DNA from: a bacterium
GTDB taxonomy: Bacteria > UBP14 > UBA6098
Assembly (NCBI GenBank): GCA_030642425.1
Contig: DAOWNU010000013.1
Location: 1-12,695, forward strand
Length of the DNA stretch: 12,695 nt
Direction of reading: 5' to 3'
A program made the translations under genes and the position numbers. Each line of letters begins with the position of its first letter. Positions within the stretch are counted from its first letter, which is position 1. Shown here in pieces: positions 1 to 7,534 of the stretch. The notes beneath the pieces are model-generated. The model was not told the origin of the DNA and ran no database searches. It saw nothing but the letters and a program-made list of their open reading frames with translations.

Positions 1-1942
1 CCTCGAACGATTCATATCCGACCAATAGGTTTATGCTCTCCGGGATAAAATCGATTTCGTATCCCTCGGGCAGCTCTATCGAGATGTTCTTCTGGTTGAA
101 AACGTTTCCGGATCGGGAAAAGGGCAGCGTCCTTTCCGCCGCGCCGACATTTTGGCCTGAGAACTCCACGGTCGGCAGTTTAAAGGCGAGTATTTCCTCT
201 CCCGCCCGGATCGCGTATCCCGGTATTTCTACTCGATAGCTTATTTCGACCTTGTCTTTCAAGTCTTTGTATCCGGTAAGCTTGTAATCAACGATATGCG
301 CAAGGCCGTCGATGTTTTTCGCAAGCGCATCGAAATAATTGTCTATCTCGCGGGGTTTGCGGTTCTTGCGGTATCGGTGAACGTCGCCGCCGGTCTCGCC
401 GATATATTCTTCCGAATAGTTTATCTCCAGTGTGCCGTCGGGGCGAAGCGCGCAGTCGAGCTTTGGAACTGAATAGTGGTCGTTTCCCGGAATACGTTCC
501 AGCCTCTCGAGCCCGGCTCCGTTTTCATCGATAGGGAGAATGTAGCAGGCGTGCAGGTGCTGATGGTCGTAACGAAGGTATTCATTCGGCTTGAGGAACC
601 TTATTTCACCGCCGTCTTCGATTTTGACCATTAAATTGTTGAAGACTGTGATATTGAACATATTTATCGGCAGCTTTGTGTCGATTCCCGGCCCGACAAG
701 AACGAGCTGGGGTTTATATCCGGCCGCTTTAAGGAATTCATATAGAACGAAAGATAATTCGTGCGAAGCGATTTTTGAAAGGGTTAGCAATTCCGATAGC
801 GGCTTGGGATAAGGATAATAACTCCCAAAACCTATGCCGTTCGACGAGAAATTCTCTGAAACATAGTTATAGATTTGCTCGACAGTCGGTTTTCCATTCG
901 GGAACCGCTCTTTCAATCTCGCATTTATTATATCGAGAGCGTCCTCGGCTTCCGCGACCTTCCCGGCGTAAAGCGCGGAAAGGCCTTCGAGGTTTGTGGG
1001 CGTTGTCACAGTAACATTGGGCATGAACCAGCTCATATTCGGAAGCATTGTCTCCTCGACATAAGGCTCGATATCGGTCATCCGATATACTCTTTTATTG
1101 TATTTGCTCTCTTTCGATATTTCTGGCGAAGGAACTTCGACATTGTGGAAAAGCACATCGACGCCGTCCTGATATTTAACCTCGAAAATCGACTCGACGA
1201 TCGGTTCCGTATTGTAGAAATTCCAGTATATATTCAATCCCACGAATGGGTCGAGCTTATCGTAATGAATGGTTACCTGATAGTCCACGACCGAGCCGAG
1301 CGAGGCGCCGGTCAGCGCGAATTTCTTTCTGCGGCGGCGCTGATATTCCGAGAGCCAGGCGTTCGTGCTGCCGTCCTCGATAGCGTTGTCCGCGACCGTC
1401 GAGAGCGAAGCCAGCCCTATCGACCTCGCGAAATCGACCGTTACATTTTGGCAGTCTTCATAATAAGATTGAGAGAAATTCGCCTTGCCCTTTCCCCGTT
1501 CGTTCGCGATATAATAGATATATCTTTGAACGTAATCCGCGCTCATATCTTCGTTTATCGTCAGCGCGCCTTTTCCATAAAGCGTTATATAGCCAGCTGT
1601 TGTGTATTTCCGGCTCACTTCGTCGGCTATTTCGAGAGCGGCTTCGAGAATTGGCTCGTCGACATCCAGCCTGTTCTCCCAGTCGTCCCCCGGTCGCCAC
1701 GTTCCGAGGTCGATACTGCGGACACTGTCAGAATGGAAAGATTTTTCGCCCTCTTTTGTTATCAGGATAATCTTGTCTTCTTTGATTTCCGAGAGCGCCC
1801 CGGTATATTCGCTGCCGTCCATAGTATAGACAATATCTCTATATTGCCTTTCCAGTTGGATTTCACCGGCGAATCCACTTAAAGTAAAAAATAAAGAGAT
1901 TATGAGTAATGACCCAATTAGCATATAATTATTCTTATTCAT
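1..1942 (-). CDS. Exported DUF3857/transglutaminase-like protein, apparently without catalytic triad (3' end outside window)
   Basis: The reading frame is open for 647 codons from the ATG at 1942 and runs off the left edge, so the C-terminus is missing. AAGGAGG six bases upstream supports the start. An N-terminal hydrophobic segment (about residues 6-22, ending SGFAGE) is a Sec signal peptide without a lipobox Cys. It is followed by a small beta-type segment (YTMDGSEYTGAL ... SVRSIDLG), then a DUF3857-like region and a transglutaminase-like fold. Compared with the upstream partner, the Cys motif GDCSDK is replaced by IASHEL (residues 391-396), the His of GNHAINE is replaced by Asn, and the LDATSN Asp is gone. 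It is therefore probably not an enzyme, but perhaps a binding or scaffolding paralogue in the periplasm or outer envelope. Only 10 bases separate it from the upstream stop codon, so the two are co-transcribed. Family assignment rests on resemblance to the partner. Confidence 0.8.
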   Translation of the reverse strand, partial: MNKNNYMLIGSLLIISLFFTLSGFAGEIQLERQYRDIVYTMDGSEYTGALSEIKEDKIILITKEGEKSFHSDSVRSIDLGTWRPGDDWENRLDVDEPILEAALEIADEVSRKYTTAGYITLYGKGALTINEDMSADYVQRYIYYIANERGKGKANFSQSYYEDCQNVTVDFARSIGLASLSTVADNAIEDGSTNAWLSEYQRRRRKKFALTGASLGSVVDYQVTIHYDKLDPFVGLNIYWNFYNTEPIVESIFEVKYQDGVDVLFHNVEVPSPEISKESKYNKRVYRMTDIEPYVEETMLPNMSWFMPNVTVTTPTNLEGLSALYAGKVAEAEDALDIINARLKERFPNGKPTVEQIYNYVSENFSSNGIGFGSYYPYPKPLSELLTLSKIASHELSFVLYEFLKAAGYKPQLVLVGPGIDTKLPINMFNITVFNNLMVKIEDGGEIRFLKPNEYLRYDHQHLHACYILPIDENGAGLERLERIPGNDHYSVPKLDCALRPDGTLEINYSEEYIGETGGDVHRYRKNRKPREIDNYFDALAKNIDGLAHIVDYKLTGYKDLKDKVEISYRVEIPGYAIRAGEEILAFKLPTVEFSGQNVGAAERTLPFSRSGNVFNQKNISIELPEGYEIDFIPESINLLVGYESFE

Positions 1943-1952
1943 TATGCCCTCC

Positions 1953-4067
1953 TTAGGACTTTTCCGTGAGGAATATCCGCTCTTTTAAATAGGCGAGAAT
2001 TCGTTCGGCGTCGGCCTTATATGAATCGTAATCCGAAATGGGAATTCTCAGTTTCGTTCGCCTGAAACGGTCGGTGAAATGGACGTTATTGCCGACACGT
2101 TCATATTTGGCTTCGTATGTGAAATAATCGTTTGCAAGACTGAATTCACCCGGCACAAACTCGGCGGTAAAACCCTCCGACAAGATGAAAGTAACGTCGT
2201 GTGTGCGCATGTATGTCATATCCACCTTGATACCGTATTCGCGCTTGCTCAGTTCGATTTCGTCGAAATTGTAGCGCAGGGCCGGGACATCGATAAGAAA
2301 ATATTCTTCCGCCTCGATAGGATAATCTTCGACTGAGTAGTCGAAAACCATTCCGAAGGGCAGTGATATATCGTCGATATTGGACAGCCGGAAATCGCCG
2401 AGAGTTGCGCCGCTCTTGCGTCCCGCGATGAATTGCTCCATAACCTTGCCGTGCCTTATTTCGGGAGTATATTGGAACCATCCGCGATACATTGCCTCCA
2501 TTGTGCCGGAATACCAAAAGCTGTCCCGAATTGCCGCCGTGCCGTCGGCGGAAAGTTCCACTATAGTTTTACTCTGCATGGAGTTATCCTCCGGCAGGAT
2601 AGGCGGGTTATACACGATCTCGCCGCGCATATAGTTGGCGTAATAAAGATCGCAATCGCCCATCGAATAATAGGGGAAGCGGAAAAGGTTGCTTGTCGCG
2701 TCGAGAACGTGCGGTTCGCCGTCCCACCAGACCTCATTTATCGCGTGGTTGCCGCCCCAGAATACGAAACGCTCGCGGTCGATAAAAGCGGCGTCGTTGG
2801 TCATAACTATTATCGGGTAGGCCTCGATTTCCACAGCATCGCAAAGTGTCGCAAAAAATACCGCCTTATCCGAGCAATCGCCGTATTTATTATCGTAGGT
2901 TATTTGAGCGTAATGACCGCCGAAACGGCTTGCCAGCGCCCCTTTTACGCTGATATAGCGAATATTCCTCTGCACCCAATGATACAATCTTGCGACCTTC
3001 TCCTTCTCCGAATCGGCGTCCCCGACAATCGCCTTGGCGAGACTGTCGAGCTGCGGAGTTATTTTCACATGCTCTCTGTGAAGCTCGCCGAAACGCTGAT
3101 GATAGTAACTGTAATCGTTATATAGGGATCCGAAGATACCGGGGGAAGTGTTGATATAGCTTCTGGCGTGAGCCTCGTTGACTCTCGGCTCGATATCCCT
3201 CATTTCCCATGTGTAGATAGTCGAAGAATCCGTTTTGGTAATAATAGGCTCTCGGGAACCGGTTAAATTCTGTATTCTGCTCGCGGCGTCGCCTATAAGC
3301 GGGTCATTATTTTCTAAAAGAAGAAGATCATAATAGAAATCCCGTCCCGTGGGCACCTCGAAATCGACCTTTGCGATTTTTGCCGGTTCATTACTCTGGA
3401 AAAAGAATTGAGTCATATAAAGTTCGGGGTCTTCCGGGGCGTATGTCTCCCTGATATACCCAAAATCGATTATCGAGCCGACATCCGCGCCGGGGATGTT
3501 AATCGTCATGCTCTTACCCTTGCCGAAAAATACCGCCCCGCGCGTCGGCTCCGAATATGTAATATCCTCCGGGCTGTAATTGTTGATAGTGCCGTCCGGG
3601 GATATGCTTCTGGCATAAAGAATTTTCACGCGGTTGATTCCCTCGTCGATATACCATCCTCTTTGCGCCCACCATTTGGTTTCCTGCGTCAATATCTTGC
3701 CGGTGAACTTTGTTTCGTTGATCTCCCTGCCGTCGGAAGTCAAAGTCTGGCGGCTGTAGTCATAGAAAATCAGGCCGTTGGCATCGGGATATTCGGCCTC
3801 CATTTCCTCCGCGAGCGCGCGCCATTGTGCGATTTGCTCTTGCGAAAGCGCGTATTCGTCTCCCGTAACCGATTCTGTCCCCTTGACTTCGCCGATGAAA
3901 ACCTTTTTGACTTCGTTTCTCGGCACGTCGCGATTGTCGAGCTTGAACACGCCGTCTTCATAGGTGATCTTTCCCTGTTCGCTTTCGCCGCTCCAGTAAT
4001 TTATCTGTCCGGCGAAGGCGCAGAGAGTCGCAATTACGGCGAGAATTAGTATGAACTGATTTCTCAT
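1953..4067 (-). CDS. Exported DUF3857 domain-containing transglutaminase-like protein
   Basis: A 704-residue protein. The start at 4067 is chosen because AGAGGGG (4072-4078 on the complement) lies four bases upstream; the in-frame ATG at 4082 lies 5' of that site. Residues 1-20 (MRNQFILILAVIATLCAFAG) form a signal peptide. A short beta segment (about residues 30-60) is followed by a DUF3857 region (about 105-275) and a transglutaminase-like core (about 345-460). The core shows Cys398 in GDCSDK, His441 in GNHAINEV and Asp456 in LDATSN, the expected Cys-His-Asp triad of the superfamily. The C-terminal ~240 residues are beta-rich, with no named domain that I recognise. Related proteins are common in Bacteroidota and neighbouring phyla; their substrates are largely unknown, with peptide hydrolysis or crosslinking in the periplasm likely. 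It is the first gene of a minus-strand operon with the paralogue downstream, and is divergent from the fibre genes. Confidence 0.87.
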   Translation of the reverse strand: MRNQFILILAVIATLCAFAGQINYWSGESEQGKITYEDGVFKLDNRDVPRNEVKKVFIGEVKGTESVTGDEYALSQEQIAQWRALAEEMEAEYPDANGLIFYDYSRQTLTSDGREINETKFTGKILTQETKWWAQRGWYIDEGINRVKILYARSISPDGTINNYSPEDITYSEPTRGAVFFGKGKSMTINIPGADVGSIIDFGYIRETYAPEDPELYMTQFFFQSNEPAKIAKVDFEVPTGRDFYYDLLLLENNDPLIGDAASRIQNLTGSREPIITKTDSSTIYTWEMRDIEPRVNEAHARSYINTSPGIFGSLYNDYSYYHQRFGELHREHVKITPQLDSLAKAIVGDADSEKEKVARLYHWVQRNIRYISVKGALASRFGGHYAQITYDNKYGDCSDKAVFFATLCDAVEIEAYPIIVMTNDAAFIDRERFVFWGGNHAINEVWWDGEPHVLDATSNLFRFPYYSMGDCDLYYANYMRGEIVYNPPILPEDNSMQSKTIVELSADGTAAIRDSFWYSGTMEAMYRGWFQYTPEIRHGKVMEQFIAGRKSGATLGDFRLSNIDDISLPFGMVFDYSVEDYPIEAEEYFLIDVPALRYNFDEIELSKREYGIKVDMTYMRTHDVTFILSEGFTAEFVPGEFSLANDYFTYEAKYERVGNNVHFTDRFRRTKLRIPISDYDSYKADAERILAYLKERIFLTEKS

Positions 4068-4162
4068 AATTCCCCTCTGCATGAGTTAAATTAACTTATA
4101 ATCATAACGGAAGTTTCTTCGATGTCAATCGGTATCTGAAACTGCCCGCGTTTTACCCGCAT

Positions 4163-4190
4163 AAGATAAGCAGGGAAGACATAATGTCAA
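4163..4190 (-). promoter_or_regulatory. Candidate sigma70-type promoter of the DUF3857 operon
   Basis: On the complement, a perfect -35 TTGACA (4190-4185) is followed after 16 bases by a -10-like TATCTT (4168-4163). Just upstream, at about 4196-4217, are phased A/T tracts resembling an UP element. The predicted transcript would start about 90 bases before the ATG at 4067. Assignment is by motif only. Confidence 0.55.
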
Positions 4191-4219
4191 GAACTTTTTA
4201 CATTTTTTTTTGAAAAAGA

Positions 4220-4252
4220 TTTTAAGAGGAATTTGCAAAACCCCTCTTAAAA
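4220..4252. repeat. Perfect 10-bp inverted repeat between divergent promoters
   Basis: TTTTAAGAGG (4220-4229) and CCTCTTAAAA (4243-4252) are exact inverted copies separated by 13 bases. The element lies 29 bases upstream of the minus-strand -35 box and 45 bases upstream of the plus-strand -35 box, which suits an operator for a dimeric regulator acting on both promoters. A hairpin is possible, but neither strand has a long T run directly after it, and it lies upstream of both predicted transcripts. Confidence 0.5.
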
Positions 4253-4297
4253 CTGCGAAATGACGATCCTTTCGATATTATTAACAAAAAACACCGC

Positions 4298-4326
4298 TTG
4301 ACATTTCAATTTCAAAGGACTATTTT
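4298..4326 (+). promoter_or_regulatory. Candidate sigma70-type promoter of the first fibre unit
   Basis: TTGACA (4298-4303), a 17-base spacer, then TATTTT (4321-4326). The spacing is ideal and no better candidate is visible before the gene at 4444. The implied 5' untranslated region is about 110 bases and contains a small inverted repeat, ATTTGC (4343-4348) and GCAAAT (4357-4362). Confidence 0.6.
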
Positions 4327-4433
4327 AAACAGTAGCAATAGCATTTGCCGAAATGAGCAAATCCCGACTCCTTTATTTATCGATGCGAATAAAAAGAAGT
4401 ACATTTTAAAGTTTGAAAACTAACCCCTTTTAA

Positions 4434-4438
4434 GGAGG
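4434..4438 (+). promoter_or_regulatory. Ribosome binding site deciding the first fibre gene start
   Basis: GGAGG (4434-4438) is five bases from ATG 4444. The in-frame TTG at 4441 would be only two bases from this site, so ATG 4444 is the start. Confidence 0.75.
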
Positions 4439-4443
4439 AATTG

Positions 4444-6696
4444 ATGAGAAAGTTTGTAATTTGTCTGACTATCATGCTGATCGCGGCTGCGGCGTTCGCG
4501 GCTCCAGTTGAAGAGGTTTTGTCTTTTCAGGGGAAGATTGTGGAAGGCGGCGTTCCGGTGGACGGCACGCGCAATATCCACTTTTATCTTTACAATGTGG
4601 CGGTTGGCGGCATTTCCATGTGGGACGAGAACCACATCGCAGTCCCAGTGACAGCGGGGCTGTTCAATGTCGAACTCGGCGCGGTGACTACGTTCGCCGG
4701 CGCCGGAGTGGATTTCTCGGAACAATACTGGGTCGGTATAAGAGTTGCCGCCGGGCCGGAGATAACCCCGCGCTTTAAACTTGGAGCGAGTCCGTATGCG
4801 CTGAATATCGCCGACAGAATTGTAAAGACCGTAGATCAGGTCTTCGAGACCGACCTTCATCTCGATTCGCCCATGGGCGGGGACCGAACAATCTGGTTCG
4901 GGGACGGCCACTATGTTGGCGTAGGAGAATACCCCCTCAATGATGACGACCTTCTTCTCTATTGTCCGAACGATCCTGTTTGGGTCGATGCGTTCGATAT
5001 TCGCCCTACCGGAACTGCCTCCGACCTCGGCGACGCTTCCGCGGAGTGGCGGCACCTTTATCTTTCCGGGAAAATATATGCAGACGGCGCTTCTCCGGCC
5101 AATCAGTTCCTCGGCACCGACGGTTCGGGCGACCTGACTTATCTTCCGGGAAGCGGCGCCGACGGCGACTGGGCATACTTCTCCGGCTCCGGCCTCACCG
5201 GCGAGATATACCACACCGGCGATATCGCCGCGGGGGATGTTACCGATCCCGACGGTCACGGCCTCTATGTCCAGAATTATACAGTGGATAAAGCCGCCAT
5301 CAGGGGCACCGACGAGAGCAGTTTTATTTGGGCCGAAGGACAATTGGGCGCCTATTATCCTGCCGGGTTACCAAGCACGCCAGTCAATGTCGGCGTATTG
5401 GGCATTAAACACGGTGGGGGCTCGTCGCATGGGGTCGCCGTATATGGTTGGAATGCAGGTCAAAGCGGAGTAAATTATGCCATGTATGCCGCTTGCGACG
5501 GCATAGGTGGAACGGACAATTACGGTATATACGCCGAGGCTTCGGGTGCTACCGGAGCCAACTGGGCCGGCTACTTCGTTGGCGACGGTTATTTCAGCGG
5601 CAATGTCGGCATCAGGACGACAACACCTGACTATCCTTTGCACGTGGAGCATACTGTTGGTTCGCATTCATCGACGGTTTCTCCTACTGTTTTTGCTCAA
5701 GTAGTAGACGCATCCGATACGATGACAGCAATTCTTGCCGGTCAAAACGGGTATCAGGGAGTCTATGGCAAGACTACACGAGAATACGGTTTTGGCGGTC
5801 TGTTCTACGCGACAGGGGGAAGTAGTATAGGTGTTCGTGCAAATGCTACAGGCTCCGGAGGCATTAATTACGGTATTTATGGTTCCGCGTCCGGCGGCAC
5901 CACGAACTGGGGCGGATATTTCGTTGGCGACGGCTATTTCAGCGGCAATGTCGGCATCGGAACGTCAAGCCCGGGTGATGACCTTCATGTAGCAGATCAT
6001 ATTCGCGTTGGGCAAGATCCTTCGTACCCGTTCCTTTATGGAGAGCTAATACATGACGGCGGCGGAACTGGATTTATAATAAACGCTAATGCCAGTGGTG
6101 GTTGGGCAGATATGAAACTGCAGACAGATGGAACAACGAGATTATTCATCGAAAGTGGCGGCAATATCGGTATCGGGACGACAAGCCCGGCTCTACCTCT
6201 TCATGTCAAACATGTAGATAGTGGTGACGCTATAAGAATGGAATACAGCTCGAGCACGGATTATTGGGATATGGGGACAGCCGCTACAGACAACCTCTGG
6301 TTCAGTTATAACGGCACATTAAAGGCCTGGATATCTTATACCGACGGAAGCTGGACAACCTCCGACAGAAGATTGAAGACAGAAATCGATCCGCTGGAGA
6401 ACGTGCTGGACGGAGTGGCAAAATTAGAACCGGTAAGTTTCTACTGGAAGGACGATGATGTGAGAGAGCGGAAATCCCTGGGCCTTATCGCACAGGACGT
6501 GGCGGCTCAGTTCCCGCTCGCGGCGCAAATGGAAGAAGAATTCGGGTATTATGGGATAAACTATGATTATATATCCGTGCTCACCCTCGGCGGGCTTATC
6601 GAGTTAAACCAGAAATACGAAGAAACTATTGGTGTGCTGCAGGCGCAAATCGACGAGCTTCGTTCCGAAATCGAAACCCTCAAGAACTCTAAGTAA
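4444..6696 (+). CDS. Exported fibre-like protein with C-terminal S74 intramolecular chaperone (copy 1)
   Basis: A 750-residue protein. Residues 1-19 are a Sec signal peptide ending AAAAFA before APVEE. Residues ~20-125 form the N-terminal domain common in such proteins (FQGKIVEGGVPVDGT ... PRFKLGASPYALNIAD). A ~115-residue linker domain (DLGDASAEWRHLYLSG) follows. The middle has Gly/Tyr-rich repeats (NYGIY, GGYFVGDGYFSG) and three motifs of the type GNVGIGTTSP, at about residues 386, 501 and 573. The C-terminus has SDRRLK (Ser640, Lys645), the self-cleavage dyad of the S74 chaperone seen in phage endosialidase and MYRF, then a coiled coil ending ETLKNSK. In known members the chaperone trimerises the fibre and is cleaved off. 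A signal peptide and the absence of phage genes indicate an exported cell-surface protein rather than a phage tail fibre. It is the first gene of a bicistron, with a strong promoter upstream. Confidence 0.88.
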   Translation: MRKFVICLTIMLIAAAAFAAPVEEVLSFQGKIVEGGVPVDGTRNIHFYLYNVAVGGISMWDENHIAVPVTAGLFNVELGAVTTFAGAGVDFSEQYWVGIRVAAGPEITPRFKLGASPYALNIADRIVKTVDQVFETDLHLDSPMGGDRTIWFGDGHYVGVGEYPLNDDDLLLYCPNDPVWVDAFDIRPTGTASDLGDASAEWRHLYLSGKIYADGASPANQFLGTDGSGDLTYLPGSGADGDWAYFSGSGLTGEIYHTGDIAAGDVTDPDGHGLYVQNYTVDKAAIRGTDESSFIWAEGQLGAYYPAGLPSTPVNVGVLGIKHGGGSSHGVAVYGWNAGQSGVNYAMYAACDGIGGTDNYGIYAEASGATGANWAGYFVGDGYFSGNVGIRTTTPDYPLHVEHTVGSHSSTVSPTVFAQVVDASDTMTAILAGQNGYQGVYGKTTREYGFGGLFYATGGSSIGVRANATGSGGINYGIYGSASGGTTNWGGYFVGDGYFSGNVGIGTSSPGDDLHVADHIRVGQDPSYPFLYGELIHDGGGTGFIINANASGGWADMKLQTDGTTRLFIESGGNIGIGTTSPALPLHVKHVDSGDAIRMEYSSSTDYWDMGTAATDNLWFSYNGTLKAWISYTDGSWTTSDRRLKTEIDPLENVLDGVAKLEPVSFYWKDDDVRERKSLGLIAQDVAAQFPLAAQMEEEFGYYGINYDYISVLTLGGLIELNQKYEETIGVLQAQIDELRSEIETLKNSK
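4831..5163 (+). repeat. Near-identical block shared with 7922-8254
   Basis: This 333-base segment of fibre gene 1 aligns without gaps to 7922-8254 of fibre gene 2 with 8 mismatches counted by eye, almost all synonymous. The DNA just before it is much more diverged (31 mismatches in 4501-4620 against 7592-7711). It encodes the linker domain after the N-terminal domain. Confidence 0.85.
5599..6207 (+). repeat. GxxGIGTTxP repeats in fibre gene 1
   Basis: Three related ~48-base units, encoding motifs such as GNVGIGTSSPGDDLHV, start at 5599, 5944 and 6160. They punctuate the fibre region and separate modules. The module between the first two (5599-5943) is shared with fibre gene 2 at 8765-9148. 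Confidence 0.8.
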
Positions 6697-6707
6697 GGAG
6701 GGGCAAA

Positions 6708-7253
6708 ATGCGAAAGCTAATAATACTAACGCTTCTTCTCGCGGCGGTCGCGTTTGCCCAGACGGAGATAAACTGGTGGGTGTTCGACGGCGGCGGCGGG
6801 ATGCGCTCACCGGCTTCGGGCGACACGGTCTGGGCATCTATCGGTCAGCCGATTATCGGATGCAGAGTCGAATCTTCGACCGAACTCTGCGCGGGCTATC
6901 TTTGTCTATTCGAGGGATCGTGTGTGAAAATCGAAGAGAAACCGGACGAGAATCATCCCGGCGAGGACGGCGACGATGTTAAGCGCCCATTCGTTTTCGG
7001 GATAAATTCGACAGCGCCGAACCCGTTCAACCCGACCTGCAGAATCGAGTTCGAGGTCGAATCGGACACGCCGGTAACGTTCGAGTTTTACGACATTCTC
7101 GGCAGGATTGTCGATACGCCGATACGCGGGGAATCGATGACTCCCGGGCGATACGAGCTAACCTGGGGCGGAGATTTACCATCGGGCACATATTTCGCGC
7201 GGTTGTCGTCGGGTGATAAATCGACGGTGAAGCAGATCGTGTATCTGAAATGA
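6708..7253 (+). CDS. Small exported protein with T9SS-type C-terminal sorting domain (copy 1)
   Basis: A 181-residue protein. The stop of the fibre gene (TAA, 6694-6696) overlaps the AAGGAGGGG ribosome site, and the ATG follows 11 bases later, so translation is tightly coupled. Residues 1-17 are a signal peptide (ends AVAFA before QTE). Residues 20-66 hold an FDGGGG ... WASIGQPIIG ... CAGYL motif, a short pattern frequent in secreted proteins of FCB-type candidate phyla and of unknown function. Cysteines are at 52, 61, 66, 72 and 111. After an acidic linker (PDENHPGEDGDD) comes a sorting-domain-like region, residues ~95-181, with NPFNPT, YDILGR, GRYELTWGGDLPSGTYFARL and a basic end (VKQIVYLK). 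Such domains direct outer-membrane passage by type IX secretion and then anchoring or release. A role as surface partner or anchor of the fibre is inference from the fixed pairing. Confidence 0.78.
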   Translation: MRKLIILTLLLAAVAFAQTEINWWVFDGGGGMRSPASGDTVWASIGQPIIGCRVESSTELCAGYLCLFEGSCVKIEEKPDENHPGEDGDDVKRPFVFGINSTAPNPFNPTCRIEFEVESDTPVTFEFYDILGRIVDTPIRGESMTPGRYELTWGGDLPSGTYFARLSSGDKSTVKQIVYLK

Positions 7254-7258
7254 TGTAT

Positions 7259-7279
7259 GGGCGGGTTTTACGCCCGCCC
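7259..7279 (+). terminator. GC-rich hairpin after fibre unit 1
   Basis: GGGCGGG (7259-7265) pairs with CCCGCCC (7273-7279) around a seven-base loop, six bases after the stop codon. No T run follows, so it may be a terminator of reduced strength, an mRNA 3'-end stabiliser, or part of a dispersed repeat. The 30 bases 7251-7280 recur exactly at 10380-10409. Confidence 0.5.
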
Positions 7280-7318
7280 GCGTGCCGAACAAAACGCGTT
7301 GTGTATTTAAAAAAATGA

Positions 7319-7402
7319 CGTAGGGGCGACCCCGTGTGGTCGCCCTTCGGAAGGGCAGGCACATGGGCCTGCCCCTACGGAATCGGGGAATTGCTAAACC
7401 CC
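7319..7402. repeat. Multi-hairpin palindromic element, copy A
   Basis: Bounded by CGTAGGGG (7319-7326) and its inverse CCCCTACG (7372-7379). Inside are two 8-bp hairpins: GGGCGACC/GGTCGCCC (7324-7331, 7338-7345) and GGGCAGGC/GCCTGCCC (7353-7360, 7367-7374). A tail with GGGGAATT and a GGGG/CCCC pair (7385-7388, 7399-7402) follows. Copy B at 10925-10999 has the same architecture with different stem sequences. It resembles REP/MITE-like dispersed repeats and has no coding capacity. Confidence 0.75.
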
Positions 7403-7423
7403 ACCATATTTTAATGGACGTGG

Positions 7424-7474
7424 CGTCCCGCCGCGTATCGAGCGAGACGCTCGACCTATTAATATTGCGGGACG
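7424..7474. repeat. Nested inverted repeat upstream of fibre unit 2
   Basis: The outer arms CGTCCCGC (7424-7431) and GCGGGACG (7467-7474) enclose a 7-bp inner hairpin TCGAGCG/CGCTCGA (7438-7444, 7448-7454) with loop AGA. It lies about 60 bases before the second fibre gene and would form a cruciform or stable RNA structure. I see no clear promoter in 7281-7534. Confidence 0.55.
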
Positions 7475-7534
7475 GCGCGAGACCGACCCATTCGTGATGT
7501 AAAGCCACGACACCAAAACCCGAAGGAGTAGATA

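Larger units (their letters stand above)
4083..4443. other. Divergent intergenic region
   Basis: This 361-base AT-rich stretch has no convincing gene. It holds two outward-facing promoters, the inverted repeat at 4220-4252, A/T tracts at 4196-4217, and the leader of the first fibre gene with a six-bp inverted repeat at 4343-4362. Confidence 0.7.

Noticed and set aside
875..1882. Long open frame on the plus strand opposite the left DUF3857-type gene
   Set aside because: It is antisense to a gene with signal peptide, ribosome site and a recognisable partner. The translation is Arg-rich with no domain, as expected from a shadow frame of GC-biased codons.
4068..4082. Upstream start at 4082 for the DUF3857 gene
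   Set aside because: The ribosome binding site lies downstream of that ATG, and the signal peptide begins naturally at 4067.
4420..5343. Open minus-strand frame opposite fibre gene 1, recurring at 7556-8305 opposite fibre gene 2
   Set aside because: Both copies are similar only because the sense genes are paralogous. No ribosome site or domain supports them.
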